DNA from: Yonghaparkia sp. Root332
Lineage (GTDB): Bacteria; Actinomycetota; Actinomycetes; Actinomycetales; Microbacteriaceae
Length of the DNA: 64,000 bases
Assembly: GCF_001425665.1 (NCBI RefSeq)
Contig: NZ_LMCX01000001.1
Coordinates: 1,521,028 to 1,585,027 of the forward strand
Direction: 5' to 3'
The notes under the pieces: generated by a model
What the model was told of the DNA's origin: nothing
Seen by the model: the letters and a program-made list of their open reading frames with translations, nothing else
The model's database searches: none
Shown: piece by piece, positions 24,718 through 33,830 of the stretch
Numbering within the stretch: position 1 is the first letter of the stretch
How the letters are laid out: the number at the start of each line of letters is the position of its first letter
Translations under genes and position numbers: made by a program

Positions 24718-25424
24718 CCGCCCGCCGCGCCGTCGCCGCCCGCAGCGCCGTCGCCGCCTCCCTCCTCCTCGCCGCGCTCGCCGGCTGCGCGTCGCCGACC
24801 GCGGCCCCCGCCGTGACGATCGAGGATGTCGTCGCCGAGCGCTCGGCGACGATCTCGGCGCAGTGGCGCGCGGCCGTCGCCCACTCCACGCGGTTCGTCC
24901 GCGAGCGCTGGCCCGAGGCGGAGCTCGAGATCGCGTTCGACCGCTGGGTGCCCGTGGAGGACATCGACGAGGCGCGCGCCGCGTGCCTGAGTGAGACCCT
25001 CGGCCGCGAGGTCACCGTCACGGAGGCGAGCGGGCTGCTGCAGGTCGGGCCCGGCCCCGTCTCCGAGCCGGTCTGGCGCGCGCCGGTCGCCGACATCGGC
25101 TGCGGGCTCTCCGTCCAGCCGTGGAGCTCGCTCTACCCGTTCGGCGGGCCCGTCGAGCGGCAGTGGGTGCGCGAGCAGCTGCTCATCGAGCTGCCGGCGT
25201 GCGCGAGCAGCCTCGGCGCCCGCCTGATCGTGCCCGACGTCGACGCGGCGATCGACGGCGCGATCTACCCCACGAGCGTGGGCCGCTCGGTGAGCGCGAT
25301 GCAGAGCGTCTGGCCGCACGTCGAGATCGTCGGCGACCCGACGGCGCAGGCGCGCGTGCGTGCGCAGTGCACCGACCCGGGGCCGGCCCTGCTGGCGCTC
25401 GACCCTCCGGAGATCGTGCCGTGA
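24714..25424 (+). CDS. Cysteine-rich lipoprotein, second of three paralogues
   Basis: This 236-residue lipoprotein has the lipobox ALAGC (Cys25). The mature domain opens with VVAERSATISAQWRAAVAHSTRFVRERWPEAE-type helix residues, followed by DRWV. It has the four shared cysteines in ARAACLSE, ADIGCGLS, LPACASSLG and RAQCTDPG, plus a GGPVERQW motif also present in the third copy as GGPIEARW. Start and stop both overlap the neighbouring genes (ATGA and GTGA), so the three are translationally coupled. No known domain is recognised. Confidence 0.75.
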   Translation: MTARRAVAARSAVAASLLLAALAGCASPTAAPAVTIEDVVAERSATISAQWRAAVAHSTRFVRERWPEAELEIAFDRWVPVEDIDEARAACLSETLGREVTVTEASGLLQVGPGPVSEPVWRAPVADIGCGLSVQPWSSLYPFGGPVERQWVREQLLIELPACASSLGARLIVPDVDAAIDGAIYPTSVGRSVSAMQSVWPHVEIVGDPTAQARVRAQCTDPGPALLALDPPEIVP

Positions 25425-26098
25425 CCTCCGGGCCGCGGCGATCCGCCCTCGCGCTCCTCTGCGGGGCGCTCGTGATCGCCTGCGGCGCGTGCTCCGGCGT
25501 CGAGCCGCCGAGCGTCAGCCTCGAGCTCGTCGCGGCCGAGCGGGCCGAGCGCCTCATCGGTCTCTGGTTCGACAGCACCCAGGCCACGCAGCGGGATCTG
25601 CGCGAGCGCTGGCCCGACTCCCCGCCCCTGCAGTTCGAGTTCACCGCGTGGGTCGACCCCGCCGACTACCGCGCGCGTCTGCTCTCGTGCGCCTCCGAGA
25701 GGCTGGGGCGGCCGGCGGTGCTGGGCGGCGAGGCGCTCGCGGGGGAGGACCCGTGGGCCCCGGCCGTCGCGGAGGCGCTGTGCCGCCACGAGTTCCCGCC
25801 CTTCAGTCAGGAGTTCTCGCTCGGCGGGCCGATCGAGGCGCGCTGGCTCGACGCGCAGCTCACGACAGCGCTGCCGGCCTGCGTCCGCGCCTTCGGCGGT
25901 CGGCTCGACATCGCCGACACGTCAGCGGTCATCGACGCCATCCGCGACCGGCCCCTGAGCTCCGAGGGTCCGCGCGACATCTGGTCGATCATCGCGGTCA
26001 CCGGCGTCACCGCCCTCGATCGCGCGGCGATGCGCGCGGCCTGCCCCGACCCGGCGCTCGCCCTCGACCGCCTGCCGCTGCCCGTCATCGACCGGTAG
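25421..26098 (+). CDS. Cysteine-rich lipoprotein, third of three paralogues
   Basis: This 225-residue exported protein has a short signal and a lipobox best read as VIAC (Cys21). It aligns along its length with the second copy: LVAAERAERLIGLWFDSTQ, RERWPDSPP, WVDPADYRARLLSCASE, EALCRHEF, GGPIEARW, LPACVRAFGG and RAACPDPAL. The four cysteines are kept. GTG 25421 overlaps the previous stop (GTGA). Tandem duplication within a single operon is the simplest origin. The role is unknown; envelope sensing or binding is only a guess. Confidence 0.72.
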   Translation: MTSGPRRSALALLCGALVIACGACSGVEPPSVSLELVAAERAERLIGLWFDSTQATQRDLRERWPDSPPLQFEFTAWVDPADYRARLLSCASERLGRPAVLGGEALAGEDPWAPAVAEALCRHEFPPFSQEFSLGGPIEARWLDAQLTTALPACVRAFGGRLDIADTSAVIDAIRDRPLSSEGPRDIWSIIAVTGVTALDRAAMRAACPDPALALDRLPLPVIDR

Positions 26099-26154
26099 CG
26101 CCCGCCCGAGCGGATCCTCAGCCGCCCGCGGGCCGCGGGCCGCACAATGTCCTC

Positions 26155-26643
26155 ATGCCGTCGGACGACCTCCTCCGCCCGATCGCCGTCGTGCGGGCCG
26201 GGGCGGGGCCGTGGGGGCTCCGGCTCGCCCTCGCCGCGATCGCGATGGTCGCCGCGGCGACCGGGCTCGTCGTCGGGGTCGCGCCCCCGGGCATCCTCAC
26301 GGGTCTTCTCATCGCCGTCTCGCTCGGCGGGTTCCTCCTGCTCGCCGCGAGCGCCGCGCAGATCACCACCCGCTGGCGCACGAGCCTGCGCTCCGACGGC
26401 TGGTCGCTCGTCGTGCGCTCACCGTTCGCCGTCGCCGAGCACTCCTACGGGCACGAGCTCGCGATCGGCCGCTGGCTCGACGCTCGTCGGGGGCGCCCCG
26501 AGCTCTGGGTCATCGAGTCGGGTCGCATCGCAACTCCCATCGGAGACGCCCTCGACCCCCTGCGCGTGGAGGCCTTCGCTCTCGCGGTCGGCGTCCCCGT
26601 CGTCGACGTCGACGGCGACCCGCCGAGCGCGCGCGGTGCCTAG
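26155..26643 (+). CDS. Two-helix membrane protein of unknown function
   Basis: This 162-residue protein has two hydrophobic helices (residues about 22-42, LRLALAAIAMVAAATGLVVG, and 47-70, ILTGLLIAVSLGGFLLLAASA) and a cytoplasmic C-terminal domain of about 90 residues (RWRTSLRSDGWSLVVRSPF, then YGHELAIGRWLDAR). That domain could be a small PH-like barrel, but the evidence is weak. ATG 26155 follows CACAAT by 6 nt without a ribosome site, suggesting a leaderless start. It is followed 9 bases later by the oxidoreductase gene. Confidence 0.6.
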   Translation: MPSDDLLRPIAVVRAGAGPWGLRLALAAIAMVAAATGLVVGVAPPGILTGLLIAVSLGGFLLLAASAAQITTRWRTSLRSDGWSLVVRSPFAVAEHSYGHELAIGRWLDARRGRPELWVIESGRIATPIGDALDPLRVEAFALAVGVPVVDVDGDPPSARGA

Positions 26644-26652
26644 GCTGAGCGC

Positions 26653-27588
26653 ATGAGCCCTCGCCCCCGCCCATCCCGCGTCGTCCGGTACCACGAGCGC
26701 GGCGGACCCGAGGTGATGGGCCTCGAGACGATCGAGGTGCCGCCGCCCGGCGCGGGCGAGGTGCGCGTGCGCTTCGCCGCGGGTGGGCTCAACCCCGTCG
26801 ACGCGAAGATCCGGTCGGGCCGCTCGCGCATCGCGATCCCGCTCCCGGTCGACGTGGGCCGCGAGTTCGCGGGCGTCGTCGAGGAGGTCGGGGCGGGCGT
26901 GACCGGAATCGCACCGGGCGACCGCGTCTTCGGCTCGATCCCGCAGCGCGCGTTCGCCGACTGGGTGCTCGCCCCCGCCGGGGTCGTCGCGCGCGTGCCC
27001 GACGGCGTCGCGCTCGAGGTCGCCGCCGGGCTCGCGCTCGCCGGCCAGACGGCATGGGACGCCCTGGAGTCGCAGGGGCTCGTCGCGGGCGACACGATCG
27101 TCGTGAGCGCGGTCGCCGGCGGCGTCGGCGGAATCCTCGGCCAGCTCGCCGTGCATCGCGGCATCCGCGTCATCGGCACGGCCGGTGCCGGCAATCACGC
27201 GTGGCTGCGCGCCCGCGGCGTCGAGCCCGTGCTCTACGGCGAGGGCCTCCGCGAGCGGCTCGCCGCGGCCGCGCCCGGCGGCATCACGGCGGTGTTCGAC
27301 CAGGCCGGCGCCGAGACCATCGAGGCGGCGCTCGCGCTCGGCGTGCCGCCCGAGCGCATCAACACGGTCGCGACCGATGCGAGTGCCTACGGGGTGCGGG
27401 GCGTGGGGCGCGGCGCCGTGCATCCGCCCACTCTGGATGCCCTCGCCGCGCTCGTCGCCGACGGCACCCTCGACGTGCCGATCGCCGCGACGTTCCCGCT
27501 GTCGGAGGTGCGGACGGCGTTCGCGTTCCTCGAGGCGGGGCACCTGCGCGGCAAGGTCGTCGTGACCGCCGACGCGCCTTCGCAGTAG
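26653..27588 (+). CDS. Zinc-independent NADPH:quinone oxidoreductase-like protein
   Basis: This 311-residue member of the medium-chain dehydrogenase family is of the quinone oxidoreductase type. It lacks the zinc cysteines of alcohol dehydrogenases. The N-terminal GroES-like domain (GGLNPVDAKIRSGRSRIAIPLPVDVGREFAG) is followed by an NADPH-binding Rossmann fold (VSAVAGGVGGILGQLAVHRGIRVIGTAG, residues about 153-180). The C-terminus ends FPLSEVRTAFAFLEAGHLRGKVVV. Substrate is not predictable. ATG 26653 lies 6 nt after TAGGCT (26641-26646), with no ribosome site, so it is a probable leaderless start. Confidence 0.85.
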   Translation: MSPRPRPSRVVRYHERGGPEVMGLETIEVPPPGAGEVRVRFAAGGLNPVDAKIRSGRSRIAIPLPVDVGREFAGVVEEVGAGVTGIAPGDRVFGSIPQRAFADWVLAPAGVVARVPDGVALEVAAGLALAGQTAWDALESQGLVAGDTIVVSAVAGGVGGILGQLAVHRGIRVIGTAGAGNHAWLRARGVEPVLYGEGLRERLAAAAPGGITAVFDQAGAETIEAALALGVPPERINTVATDASAYGVRGVGRGAVHPPTLDALAALVADGTLDVPIAATFPLSEVRTAFAFLEAGHLRGKVVVTADAPSQ

Positions 27589-27917
27589 CCGCGGCCCCGC
27601 GGTGGCGCGGTGCGACGCGCCCCGCGCGCCTCTTCACTAGGCCGCGACACGCCGGGCTGATAGCCTGGGCGAGGCGCGGTTCCGCGTCACCCAAATGAAT
27701 ACCGCACGGAGCAGGCCGGCTCGAAGCTGGTCACCGGTGGTGATCTCCCGTCTCGCAGCGCTCGCGCAGCGCCGGAACGGTGGATGTCTACTGTTGGCCA
27801 GAGCAGACCCGGCGGCATCACGCCGACGTCCCTTCCTGCCCGCTCCTGCTCCGCGCGTCGCGTCGCGCATCCACTTCGGGATGCCCGGTGCACAGACGTG
27901 TAAGGAGACAGACCTCA
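27589..27917 (+). other. pnp leader region (329 bases, no gene)
   Basis: TAGCCT at 27661-27666 is a likely -10 element, giving a 5' leader of about 245 bases. A short hairpin, CGCGGTTCCGCG, follows at about 27677-27688. Long, processed leaders are usual for pnp, which is often autoregulated by RNase cleavage. No coding frame here is convincing. Confidence 0.5.
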
Positions 27918-30185
27918 ATGGAAGGTCCTGAAATCAAGTTCGCCGAGACCGTTCTCGACAACGGCAAGTACGGCACCCGCACCGTCCGGTTCGAGACCGG
28001 TCGTCTCGCGCAGCAGGCGCAGGGCGCCGTCGCCGCGTACCTCGACGAGGAGACCATGCTGCTGAGCGCGACGAGCGCCGGCAAGCACCCCCGCGAGGGC
28101 TTCGACTTCTTCCCCCTGACGGTCGACGTCGAGGAGCGCGCGTACGCCGCGGGCAAGATCCCCGGCTCGTTCTTCCGCCGCGAGGGCCGCCCCTCGACCG
28201 AGGCCATCCTCGTGTGCCGCCTCATCGACCGCCCCCTGCGCCCGACCTTCATCGAGGGTCTGCGCAACGAGGTCCAGATCGTCATCACCGTGCTGAGCAT
28301 CGCGCCCGACGAGTTCTACGACGCCCTCGCGATCAACGCCGCGAGCGCCTCGACCCAGATCTCGGGTCTGCCCTTCAGCGGCCCGATCGCGTCGGTGCGC
28401 CTCGCGCTCATGCCCGACAACGCGGGCGGCGGCCAGTGGGTCGCCTTCCCGAAGCACAGCCAGCTCGCCGAGGCCGTCTTCGACATCATCGTCGCCGGCC
28501 GCGTCGTGACGAACGCCGATGGCAGCGAGGACGTCGCCATCACGATGGTCGAGGCCGAGGCGACCGAGGGCGCCTGGGGTCTCATCCAGGGCGGCGCCGT
28601 CAAGCCGAGCGAGGAGATCGTGGCCCAGGGCCTCGAGGCCTCGAAGCCGTTCATCATGCAGCTCGCGAAGGCCCAGCAGGAGCTCGCCGCGCAGTCGGCG
28701 AAGGAGATCCAGGACTACCCGGTCTTCCTCTCCTACAGCCCCGAGCTCTACAGCGCCGTCGACGAGATCGCCCACGAGGAGCTCGCGGGCGTCTACCAGA
28801 TCGCCGACAAGGTCGAGCGTCAGACCGCTGACGACGCCCTCAAGGCGCGCGTCAAGGTCGCCATCGAGGGCCGCATCGCCGCGGGCGAGCTGCCCGAGGA
28901 CTCGCTGAAGGACTTCGGCGCCGCCTACAAGTCGGTCTCGAAGAAGATCATGCGCACGCGCGTGCTCACCGAGGGCGTCCGCATCGACGGCCGCGGCCTC
29001 GCCGACATCCGCGCGCTCGACGCCGAGGTGCAGGTCATCCCGCGCGTCCACGGCTCGGCGATCTTCCAGCGCGGCGAGACGCAGATCCTCGGCGTGACGA
29101 CGCTCAACATGCTCAAGATGGAGCAGCAGATCGACTCGCTGAACCCCGTCACGAGCAAGCGCTACCTGCACCACTACAACTTCCCGCCGTACTCGACCGG
29201 TGAGACCGGCCGCGTCGGCAGCCCCAAGCGTCGCGAGATCGGGCACGGCTTCCTCGCCGAGCGCGCCCTCGTGCCGGTGCTGCCGAGCCGCGAGGAGTTC
29301 CCCTACGCGATCCGTCAGGTCAGCGAGGCCATGAGCTCGAACGGCTCGACCTCGATGGGCTCGGTCTGCGCCTCGACCCTGTCGCTGCTCAACGCCGGTG
29401 TGCCGCTGCGTGCGCCGGTCGCGGGCATCGCGATGGGCCTCATCAGCGACGAGGTGGATGGTGAGACCCGCTACGCGGCCCTCACCGACATCCTCGGCGC
29501 GGAGGACGCCCTCGGCGACATGGACTTCAAGGTCGCCGGCACGAGCGAGTTCGTCACGGCCATCCAGCTCGACACCAAGCTCGACGGCATCCCGTCGTCG
29601 GTGCTGCAGCAGGCTCTCGGCCAGGCGAAGGACGCCCGCATGGCGATCCTCGCGGTCATGAACCAGGCGATCGACGCGCCCGACGAGATGGCCCCCACGG
29701 CTCCTCGCGTCATCAGCGTGCAGATCCCGGTCGACAAGATCGGCGAGCTGATCGGCCCGAAGGGCAAGACGATCAACGCGATCCAGGACGAGACCGGCGC
29801 CCAGATCTCGATCGAGGAGGACGGCACGGTCTACATCGGCGCCGTCGACGGCCCCTCGGCCGAGGCCGCCCGCGCCCGCGTCAATCAGATCGCCAACCCG
29901 ATCAACCCCGAGGTCGGCGAGCAGTACCTGGGCACCGTCGTGAAGCTCGCGGCGTTCGGCGCGTTCGTGTCGCTCATGCCCGGCAAGGACGGCCTGCTGC
30001 ACATCAGCGAGGTCCGCAAGCTCGCCGGTGGCAAGCGCGTCGAGAACGTCGAGGACGTGCTCAGCGTGGGTCAGAAGATCCTCGTCGAGATCACGAAGAC
30101 CGACGACCGGGGCAAGCTGTCGCTCGCGCCCGTGCTCGCCGACGGCGAGGGCGCCGAGGCGCCCGCCGAGGGCGAGGACGGCTAG
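27918..30185 (+). CDS. pnp: Polyribonucleotide nucleotidyltransferase
   Basis: This 755-residue phosphorolytic 3'-to-5' exoribonuclease is central to mRNA decay and, in actinobacteria, related to guanosine pentaphosphate synthetase. It has two RNase PH-like domains (residues about 10-230 and 345-570, including [16 protein letters not shown] and [18 protein letters not shown]). A KH domain follows ([38 protein letters not shown] residues near 600) and then an S1 domain (near 672-740, [28 protein letters not shown]). ATG 27918 has AAGGAGA upstream and matches family N-termini. A strong hairpin follows the gene. Confidence 0.97.
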   Translation: MEGPEIKFAETVLDNGKYGTRTVRFETGRLAQQAQGAVAAYLDEETMLLSATSAGKHPREGFDFFPLTVDVEERAYAAGKIPGSFFRREGRPSTEAILVCRLIDRPLRPTFIEGLRNEVQIVITVLSIAPDEFYDALAINAASASTQISGLPFSGPIASVRLALMPDNAGGGQWVAFPKHSQLAEAVFDIIVAGRVVTNADGSEDVAITMVEAEATEGAWGLIQGGAVKPSEEIVAQGLEASKPFIMQLAKAQQELAAQSAKEIQDYPVFLSYSPELYSAVDEIAHEELAGVYQIADKVERQTADDALKARVKVAIEGRIAAGELPEDSLKDFGAAYKSVSKKIMRTRVLTEGVRIDGRGLADIRALDAEVQVIPRVHGSAIFQRGETQILGVTTLNMLKMEQQIDSLNPVTSKRYLHHYNFPPYSTGETGRVGSPKRREIGHGFLAERALVPVLPSREEFPYAIRQVSEAMSSNGSTSMGSVCASTLSLLNAGVPLRAPVAGIAMGLISDEVDGETRYAALTDILGAEDALGDMDFKVAGTSEFVTAIQLDTKLDGIPSSVLQQALGQAKDARMAILAVMNQAIDAPDEMAPTAPRVISVQIPVDKIGELIGPKGKTINAIQDETGAQISIEEDGTVYIGAVDGPSAEAARARVNQIANPINPEVGEQYLGTVVKLAAFGAFVSLMPGKDGLLHISEVRKLAGGKRVENVEDVLSVGQKILVEITKTDDRGKLSLAPVLADGEGAEAPAEGEDG

Positions 30186-30199
30186 TCCGACCCGAGCAC

Positions 30200-30250
30200 C
30201 GAACGACCGGATGCCCGCTCCCGACCCCGGGGGCGGGCATCCGTCGTTCG
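30200..30250. terminator. pnp terminator, shared with the convergent PEBP gene
   Basis: CGAACGACCGGATGCCCGC pairs with GCGGGCATCCG-TCGTTCG, with one bulged base, around a GC-rich loop. The hairpin ends 10 bases before the PEBP gene stop. Confidence 0.78.
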
Positions 30251-30259
30251 CGGCGAGCG

Positions 30260-30790
30260 CTACTCGGTGCGCGAGAGCCCCGAGAGCACGGCGCGGCCGA
30301 TGAGGTGGTCGCGCAGGATGAAGCCGAGCAGCGCGGGCGTCGCGTCCTCGGGGACCTCGATCGACGGGACGTCGAGGGCGTTGACGATGAAGTAGTACCG
30401 GTGGTCGCCGTGGCCCGAGGGCGGCGCAGCGCCGAGGAAGCGCTTGAGACGCAGCTCGTTCGCGACCGTCACCGCGCCCTCGGGCAGGAGCCCGGCATCC
30501 GGGTCGCCCGCGTTCGCCGGGAGGGATGTGCACGAGGCGGGCAGGTTGTAGACCGCCCAGTGCCACCAGCCGCTGCCGGTCGGCGCGTCGGGGTCGTACA
30601 TCATGACGACGTAGCTCTGCGTCCCCTCGGGGGCGCCGCTCCAGTGCAGGGCGGGGGAGCGGTCCTCGCCGCCGGCTCCCGCGATGCCGGAGCGCGCCCA
30701 CTGGGGCAGCTCTTCGCCCTCGGCCAGGTCGGGGCTCGAGAGCGCGAAGGTCGGAACGTCGGGCAGTCGCCACAACGGGTCGTTGGTCAC
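30260..30790 (-). CDS. PEBP/YbhB-family protein (Raf kinase inhibitor-like)
   Basis: This 176-residue cytosolic protein has phosphatidylethanolamine-binding protein motifs: SPALHWSGAPEGTQSYVVMMYDPDAPTGSGWWHWAVYNLP (residues about 52-91), then GHGDHRYYFIVNALD, which forms the anion-binding pocket with Asp and His residues. Bacterial relatives (YbhB, YbcL) have no settled function. The start is GTG 30790, with AGGAGG 6 bases upstream; an in-frame ATG 28 bases earlier is less well placed. It diverges from the rhodopsin gene. Confidence 0.88.
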   Translation of the reverse strand: MTNDPLWRLPDVPTFALSSPDLAEGEELPQWARSGIAGAGGEDRSPALHWSGAPEGTQSYVVMMYDPDAPTGSGWWHWAVYNLPASCTSLPANAGDPDAGLLPEGAVTVANELRLKRFLGAAPPSGHGDHRYYFIVNALDVPSIEVPEDATPALLGFILRDHLIGRAVLSGLSRTE

Positions 30791-31051
30791 GGTAGGCCTC
30801 CTGAGGCGTCGATCCATCGTGCGGATGCTCCTACCGTGCCATGCCTCCCCGTACGACCCCTCGGATCTATGCAAATTCATGCAGTTTTTCCCCAGGTGAT
30901 GCACAGCGCGCTCAAGCCGCACTGGGGGGTTATTCCGACACTCAACGATAGATTCGCGACCGTCAACCCAAGCCGGAGGGGCCCACGACCCGATGGAGTC
31001 ACTACCGCCGTTCGCCCCCGAACGGCGCCTCACACGATTCGAAGGAGAACT
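30791..31051. promoter_or_regulatory. Divergent promoter region, PEBP gene and rhodopsin
   Basis: This 261-base gap holds a relatively A/T-rich patch (about 30868-30896) with ATGCA repeated directly 10 bases apart. TAGATT at 30951-30956 is a possible -10 for the rhodopsin gene, implying a leader of about 90 bases. Which regulator, if any, binds here is not evident. Confidence 0.4.
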
Positions 31052-31786
31052 GTGGACTTCCAGATTGTGCAGGCGTTCTTCATGCTCGGCTTCGTCGCGA
31101 TGGCGGCGGGCACTCTGTGGTTCTTCATGGAGCGGAACGATCTCAAGCCGGAGCTGAGGTCCGTCGCGACGTACGCCGCGGTCATCACCTTCGTCGCGTC
31201 CGTCCTCTACTACGTCATGAAGGACATCGTCGCGTTCCCCGGCGGCGCCATCGACGCTGCGGCCGTCGAGGCGACCGCTCCGATCCGATACATCGACTGG
31301 CTCATCACGACCCCGCTGCTGCTCATCGAGTTCGGCATCATCGTCGCGCTCGCGGGTGCCGCGAAGAAGGGCCTCGTCACCCGCCTCGTGATCGCCGACA
31401 TCATCATGATCGTCACCGGCTACCTCGGCGAGATCGGCGAGCCCGGCTCGGCCGGCAACGTCGTCTTCTTCGTGATCTCGGTGCTGGCGTGGCTCTACAT
31501 CGTCTACGCGATCTTCCAGGTCAAGGTCGGCGGCGCGCCCGAGCACGTCAGGCGCGCGGTCTCGATCATGCGCCTGTTCGTGATCATCGGATGGTCGATC
31601 TACCCGCTCGGCACGGCCACGCAGGAGTTCCTCGAGCTCAGCGGAAGCGACCTCGCCGTCGCCGCGAGCGCCGCCGCGATCATCTACGTGATCGCCGACG
31701 TGCTCAACAAGGTCGGGTTCGGCATCGTCGCGGTCAACGCGGCGAAGAAGTCGTCGGGCATCGACGAGGTGCACCCCGCCTCGTAG
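31052..31786 (+). CDS. Light-driven proton-pump rhodopsin (proteorhodopsin/actinorhodopsin type)
   Basis: This 244-residue protein has seven membrane helices. The helix C motif RYIDWLITTPLLLIE gives Arg79, Asp82, Thr86 and Glu93. This is the DTE pattern of outward proton pumps, with Asp82 as the Schiff-base counterion and Glu93 as proton donor. Lys220 in helix G (ADVLNKVGFG) binds retinal, with Asp216 one turn earlier. Leu90 sits at the spectral tuning position, predicting green absorption. Phe140 lies where xanthorhodopsin has the glycine of its carotenoid window, arguing against that type of antenna. The GTG start has GAAGGAGA upstream. No retinal or carotenoid genes are nearby. Confidence 0.95.
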   Translation: MDFQIVQAFFMLGFVAMAAGTLWFFMERNDLKPELRSVATYAAVITFVASVLYYVMKDIVAFPGGAIDAAAVEATAPIRYIDWLITTPLLLIEFGIIVALAGAAKKGLVTRLVIADIIMIVTGYLGEIGEPGSAGNVVFFVISVLAWLYIVYAIFQVKVGGAPEHVRRAVSIMRLFVIIGWSIYPLGTATQEFLELSGSDLAVAASAAAIIYVIADVLNKVGFGIVAVNAAKKSSGIDEVHPAS

Positions 31787-31800
31787 CCCGAGAAGATCCC

Positions 31801-31836
31801 CGATGCGGTCGCGCCTGTGGGGGCGCGGCCGCATCG
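31801..31836 (+). terminator. Rhodopsin gene terminator hairpin
   Basis: A 15-bp stem (CGATGCGGTCGCGCC with its partner, one G-U pair) surrounds TGTGGG and begins 15 bases after the stop codon. Confidence 0.7.
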
Positions 31837-31985
31837 TGGCATCCGGACCGGAGCATCCGACCTTTCGTCATTCACGGTCGGATAACGATGGCGTGGCGGA
31901 GTCGAGAGGACGTCGATTCGAGCGCTACCGTGTGGCCACGTTCCGACCCCGCGGCGACCCGGCCGCAGCTCGAAAGGCCCCGACC

Positions 31986-33044
31986 GTGACCGACACGAGG
32001 GGCGGCGCCGACCTGATGGCGTCGCCGCCGATGACCTCCCCGTCATCGATGCCCAGCGCACCCGCCTCTCCGGCCGCGGCATCCTCGCCCTCGTCTCCCG
32101 CCGATTCCTCGGCCGACGTCCCGGTCCGGTGGCGGCGCATCGGCCCGAGCGCTCTCCGCGTCTTCCCCCTCGCTCTCAGCGGCACGACCTTCGGCTGGAC
32201 CGCCGACGAGTCGACCACGACGGCGATCCTCGATCGCTTCCTCGAGCTCGGCGGTTCGTTCATCGACACCGCCGACTCCTACGCCGGCGGACGCAGCGAG
32301 ATCATGATCGGCAACTGGATGCGCCGCCGCGATGCGCGCGACCGTCTGACGATCGCGACCAAGATCGGCAAGAGCGCCGACAGCCCCGGCCTGTCGGCGC
32401 GCGCGGTCGAGTCCGCCGTCACCGCGTCGCTGGATCGGCTCGGCGTCAGCAGCATCGACGTGCTGTATCTGCACATCGACGACGAGTCGGTGCCCTTCGA
32501 GGAGACCCTGGCCGCGGTGGACGAGCTCATCCGTGACGGTCGGGTGCGCGCCTTCGGCGGCTCGCACCACACTCCCGACCGGCTGCTCGAGGCGCGGATC
32601 GCGGCCGGCCAGCTCGGGGTCGCGCCCATGATCGCGCTGCAGAACCACTACAACCTGCTGCACCGCACCGAGTTCGAGGGCGGCCTCGCGCGGGTCGCCG
32701 CCCAGCTCGACCTCGGCGTCATGCCGCGCTTCGCGCTCGAGGGCGGCTTCCTGACCGGGAAGTACCGCGGGCGCGCCGATCTCGAGCGGCACCGGCGCGG
32801 GTCGGCGGCGGCGAGGCACCTCACGCGCCGCGGGATCCGCATCCTCCACGCCCTGGATCGCGTCGCGGCCGACGTCGGAGCGCCCGTCGCGACCGTGTCG
32901 CTCGCCTGGCTGCTCAGTCGTCCGCGCGTCGTCGCCCCGGTCGTGTCGGTGAGCGGGGCGGAGCAGCTCGACGCGGTGATGGCCGCGCCGTCGCTCGTGC
33001 TCGGCCGGCACCATCTGACGGAGCTCGACCGCGCGAGCTCCTAG
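31986..33044 (+). CDS. Aldo/keto reductase
   Basis: This 352-residue TIM-barrel oxidoreductase has family motifs SFIDTADSYAGGRSE (catalytic Asp and Tyr, residues about 87-100), LTIATKIGKS (Lys) and VLYLHIDD (His), then LARVAAQLDLGVMPRFALEGGFLTGKYRG near the cofactor. The substrate is unknown. The GTG start at 31986 has GAAAGG upstream, and the first 50 residues are a low-complexity Ser/Ala/Pro stretch not found in typical members. Upstream frames overlap the rhodopsin terminator and were not used. Confidence 0.85.
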   Translation: MTDTRGGADLMASPPMTSPSSMPSAPASPAAASSPSSPADSSADVPVRWRRIGPSALRVFPLALSGTTFGWTADESTTTAILDRFLELGGSFIDTADSYAGGRSEIMIGNWMRRRDARDRLTIATKIGKSADSPGLSARAVESAVTASLDRLGVSSIDVLYLHIDDESVPFEETLAAVDELIRDGRVRAFGGSHHTPDRLLEARIAAGQLGVAPMIALQNHYNLLHRTEFEGGLARVAAQLDLGVMPRFALEGGFLTGKYRGRADLERHRRGSAAARHLTRRGIRILHALDRVAADVGAPVATVSLAWLLSRPRVVAPVVSVSGAEQLDAVMAAPSLVLGRHHLTELDRASS

Positions 33045-33094
33045 CCGCACGGTGTCCCGCTCGGCGGCCGCGACTGCCGGTGCGGAGGAGGCGG

Positions 33095-33688
33095 TCAGCG
33101 CGCGGTCTCGCCGATGACGCGGTCGAACACGCGGCGCAGGGCCGAGCTCGCGGCGATCACGTCGCCCACGTGGCTCCAGGCCATCGCGCCGTCGTAGGCG
33201 AGCATGAGCTCGTCGGCGGCCTCGCCCGGCAGCGGGTGGTCCATCCTCGAGAGCGTCGATTCGAAGATCTCGTGCAGCGACTCGTGGAACTCGGTGACGA
33301 CGACGCGCACCGGGTGCGTCGGGTCGGGGAACTCCGCTGCGGCCTTCTGGAAGGGGCACCCGCGGTAGCCGGGGGCGTTCACCTGCGCGACCACGGCATC
33401 CGCCACCAGCCGGAGCCCGACGCGCGGGTCGGCGTGGGCGGCGACGAGGCCCTCGAACGACTCGATCGAAGCGTCGCGCCGCGTTGAGATGTACTCGAGC
33501 ACGAGGCGGTCCTTCGAGCCGAAGTGCTTGTAGAACGTCGCCTTGGTGACCTTCGACTCCGAGATCAGCAGGTCGACGCCGACCTGGCGGATGCCGTCGT
33601 CGTAGAACCGGCGCATGGCGGTCTCGAGGATCCGGGCCTTCGCAGGGGCGACACGCCGTGCGGCCTCGAGGGGGGCGCTGACCGTCAC
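33095..33688 (-). CDS. TetR-family transcriptional regulator
   Basis: This 197-residue repressor has a TetR DNA-binding domain (ILETAMRRFYDDGIRQVGVDLLISESKVTKATFYKHFGSKDRLV, residues about 20-62) and a ligand domain with GYRGCPFQKAAAEFPDP, a motif of the group that includes cysteine-containing AcrR-like regulators. GTG 33688 is chosen because GAGGAGAC lies just upstream; ATG 33703 is the alternative. A palindrome in its upstream region is a candidate autoregulatory operator. It converges on the aldo/keto reductase gene, a possible but unproven target. Confidence 0.85.
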   Translation of the reverse strand: MTVSAPLEAARRVAPAKARILETAMRRFYDDGIRQVGVDLLISESKVTKATFYKHFGSKDRLVLEYISTRRDASIESFEGLVAAHADPRVGLRLVADAVVAQVNAPGYRGCPFQKAAAEFPDPTHPVRVVVTEFHESLHEIFESTLSRMDHPLPGEAADELMLAYDGAMAWSHVGDVIAASSALRRVFDRVIGETAR

Positions 33689-33830
33689 GGTGTGTCTCCT
33701 CACTGCAGCGCTGCCGATGTCGTCGATCGGGGGTCGGGACGACAGGGGCGCTGCATCTGCTTCGCGAGGAGTGGGTAGCTCCTCCGACCGCTCCGGAGAA
33801 CCGGCTCGATGCGATCACTGTAGCAGGGGA

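Noticed and set aside
30260..31834. Long minus-strand frame reaching from the PEBP gene through the rhodopsin gene
   Set aside because: Only the last 176 codons resemble a protein; a ribosome site places the PEBP start at 30790, and the remainder is antisense to rhodopsin.
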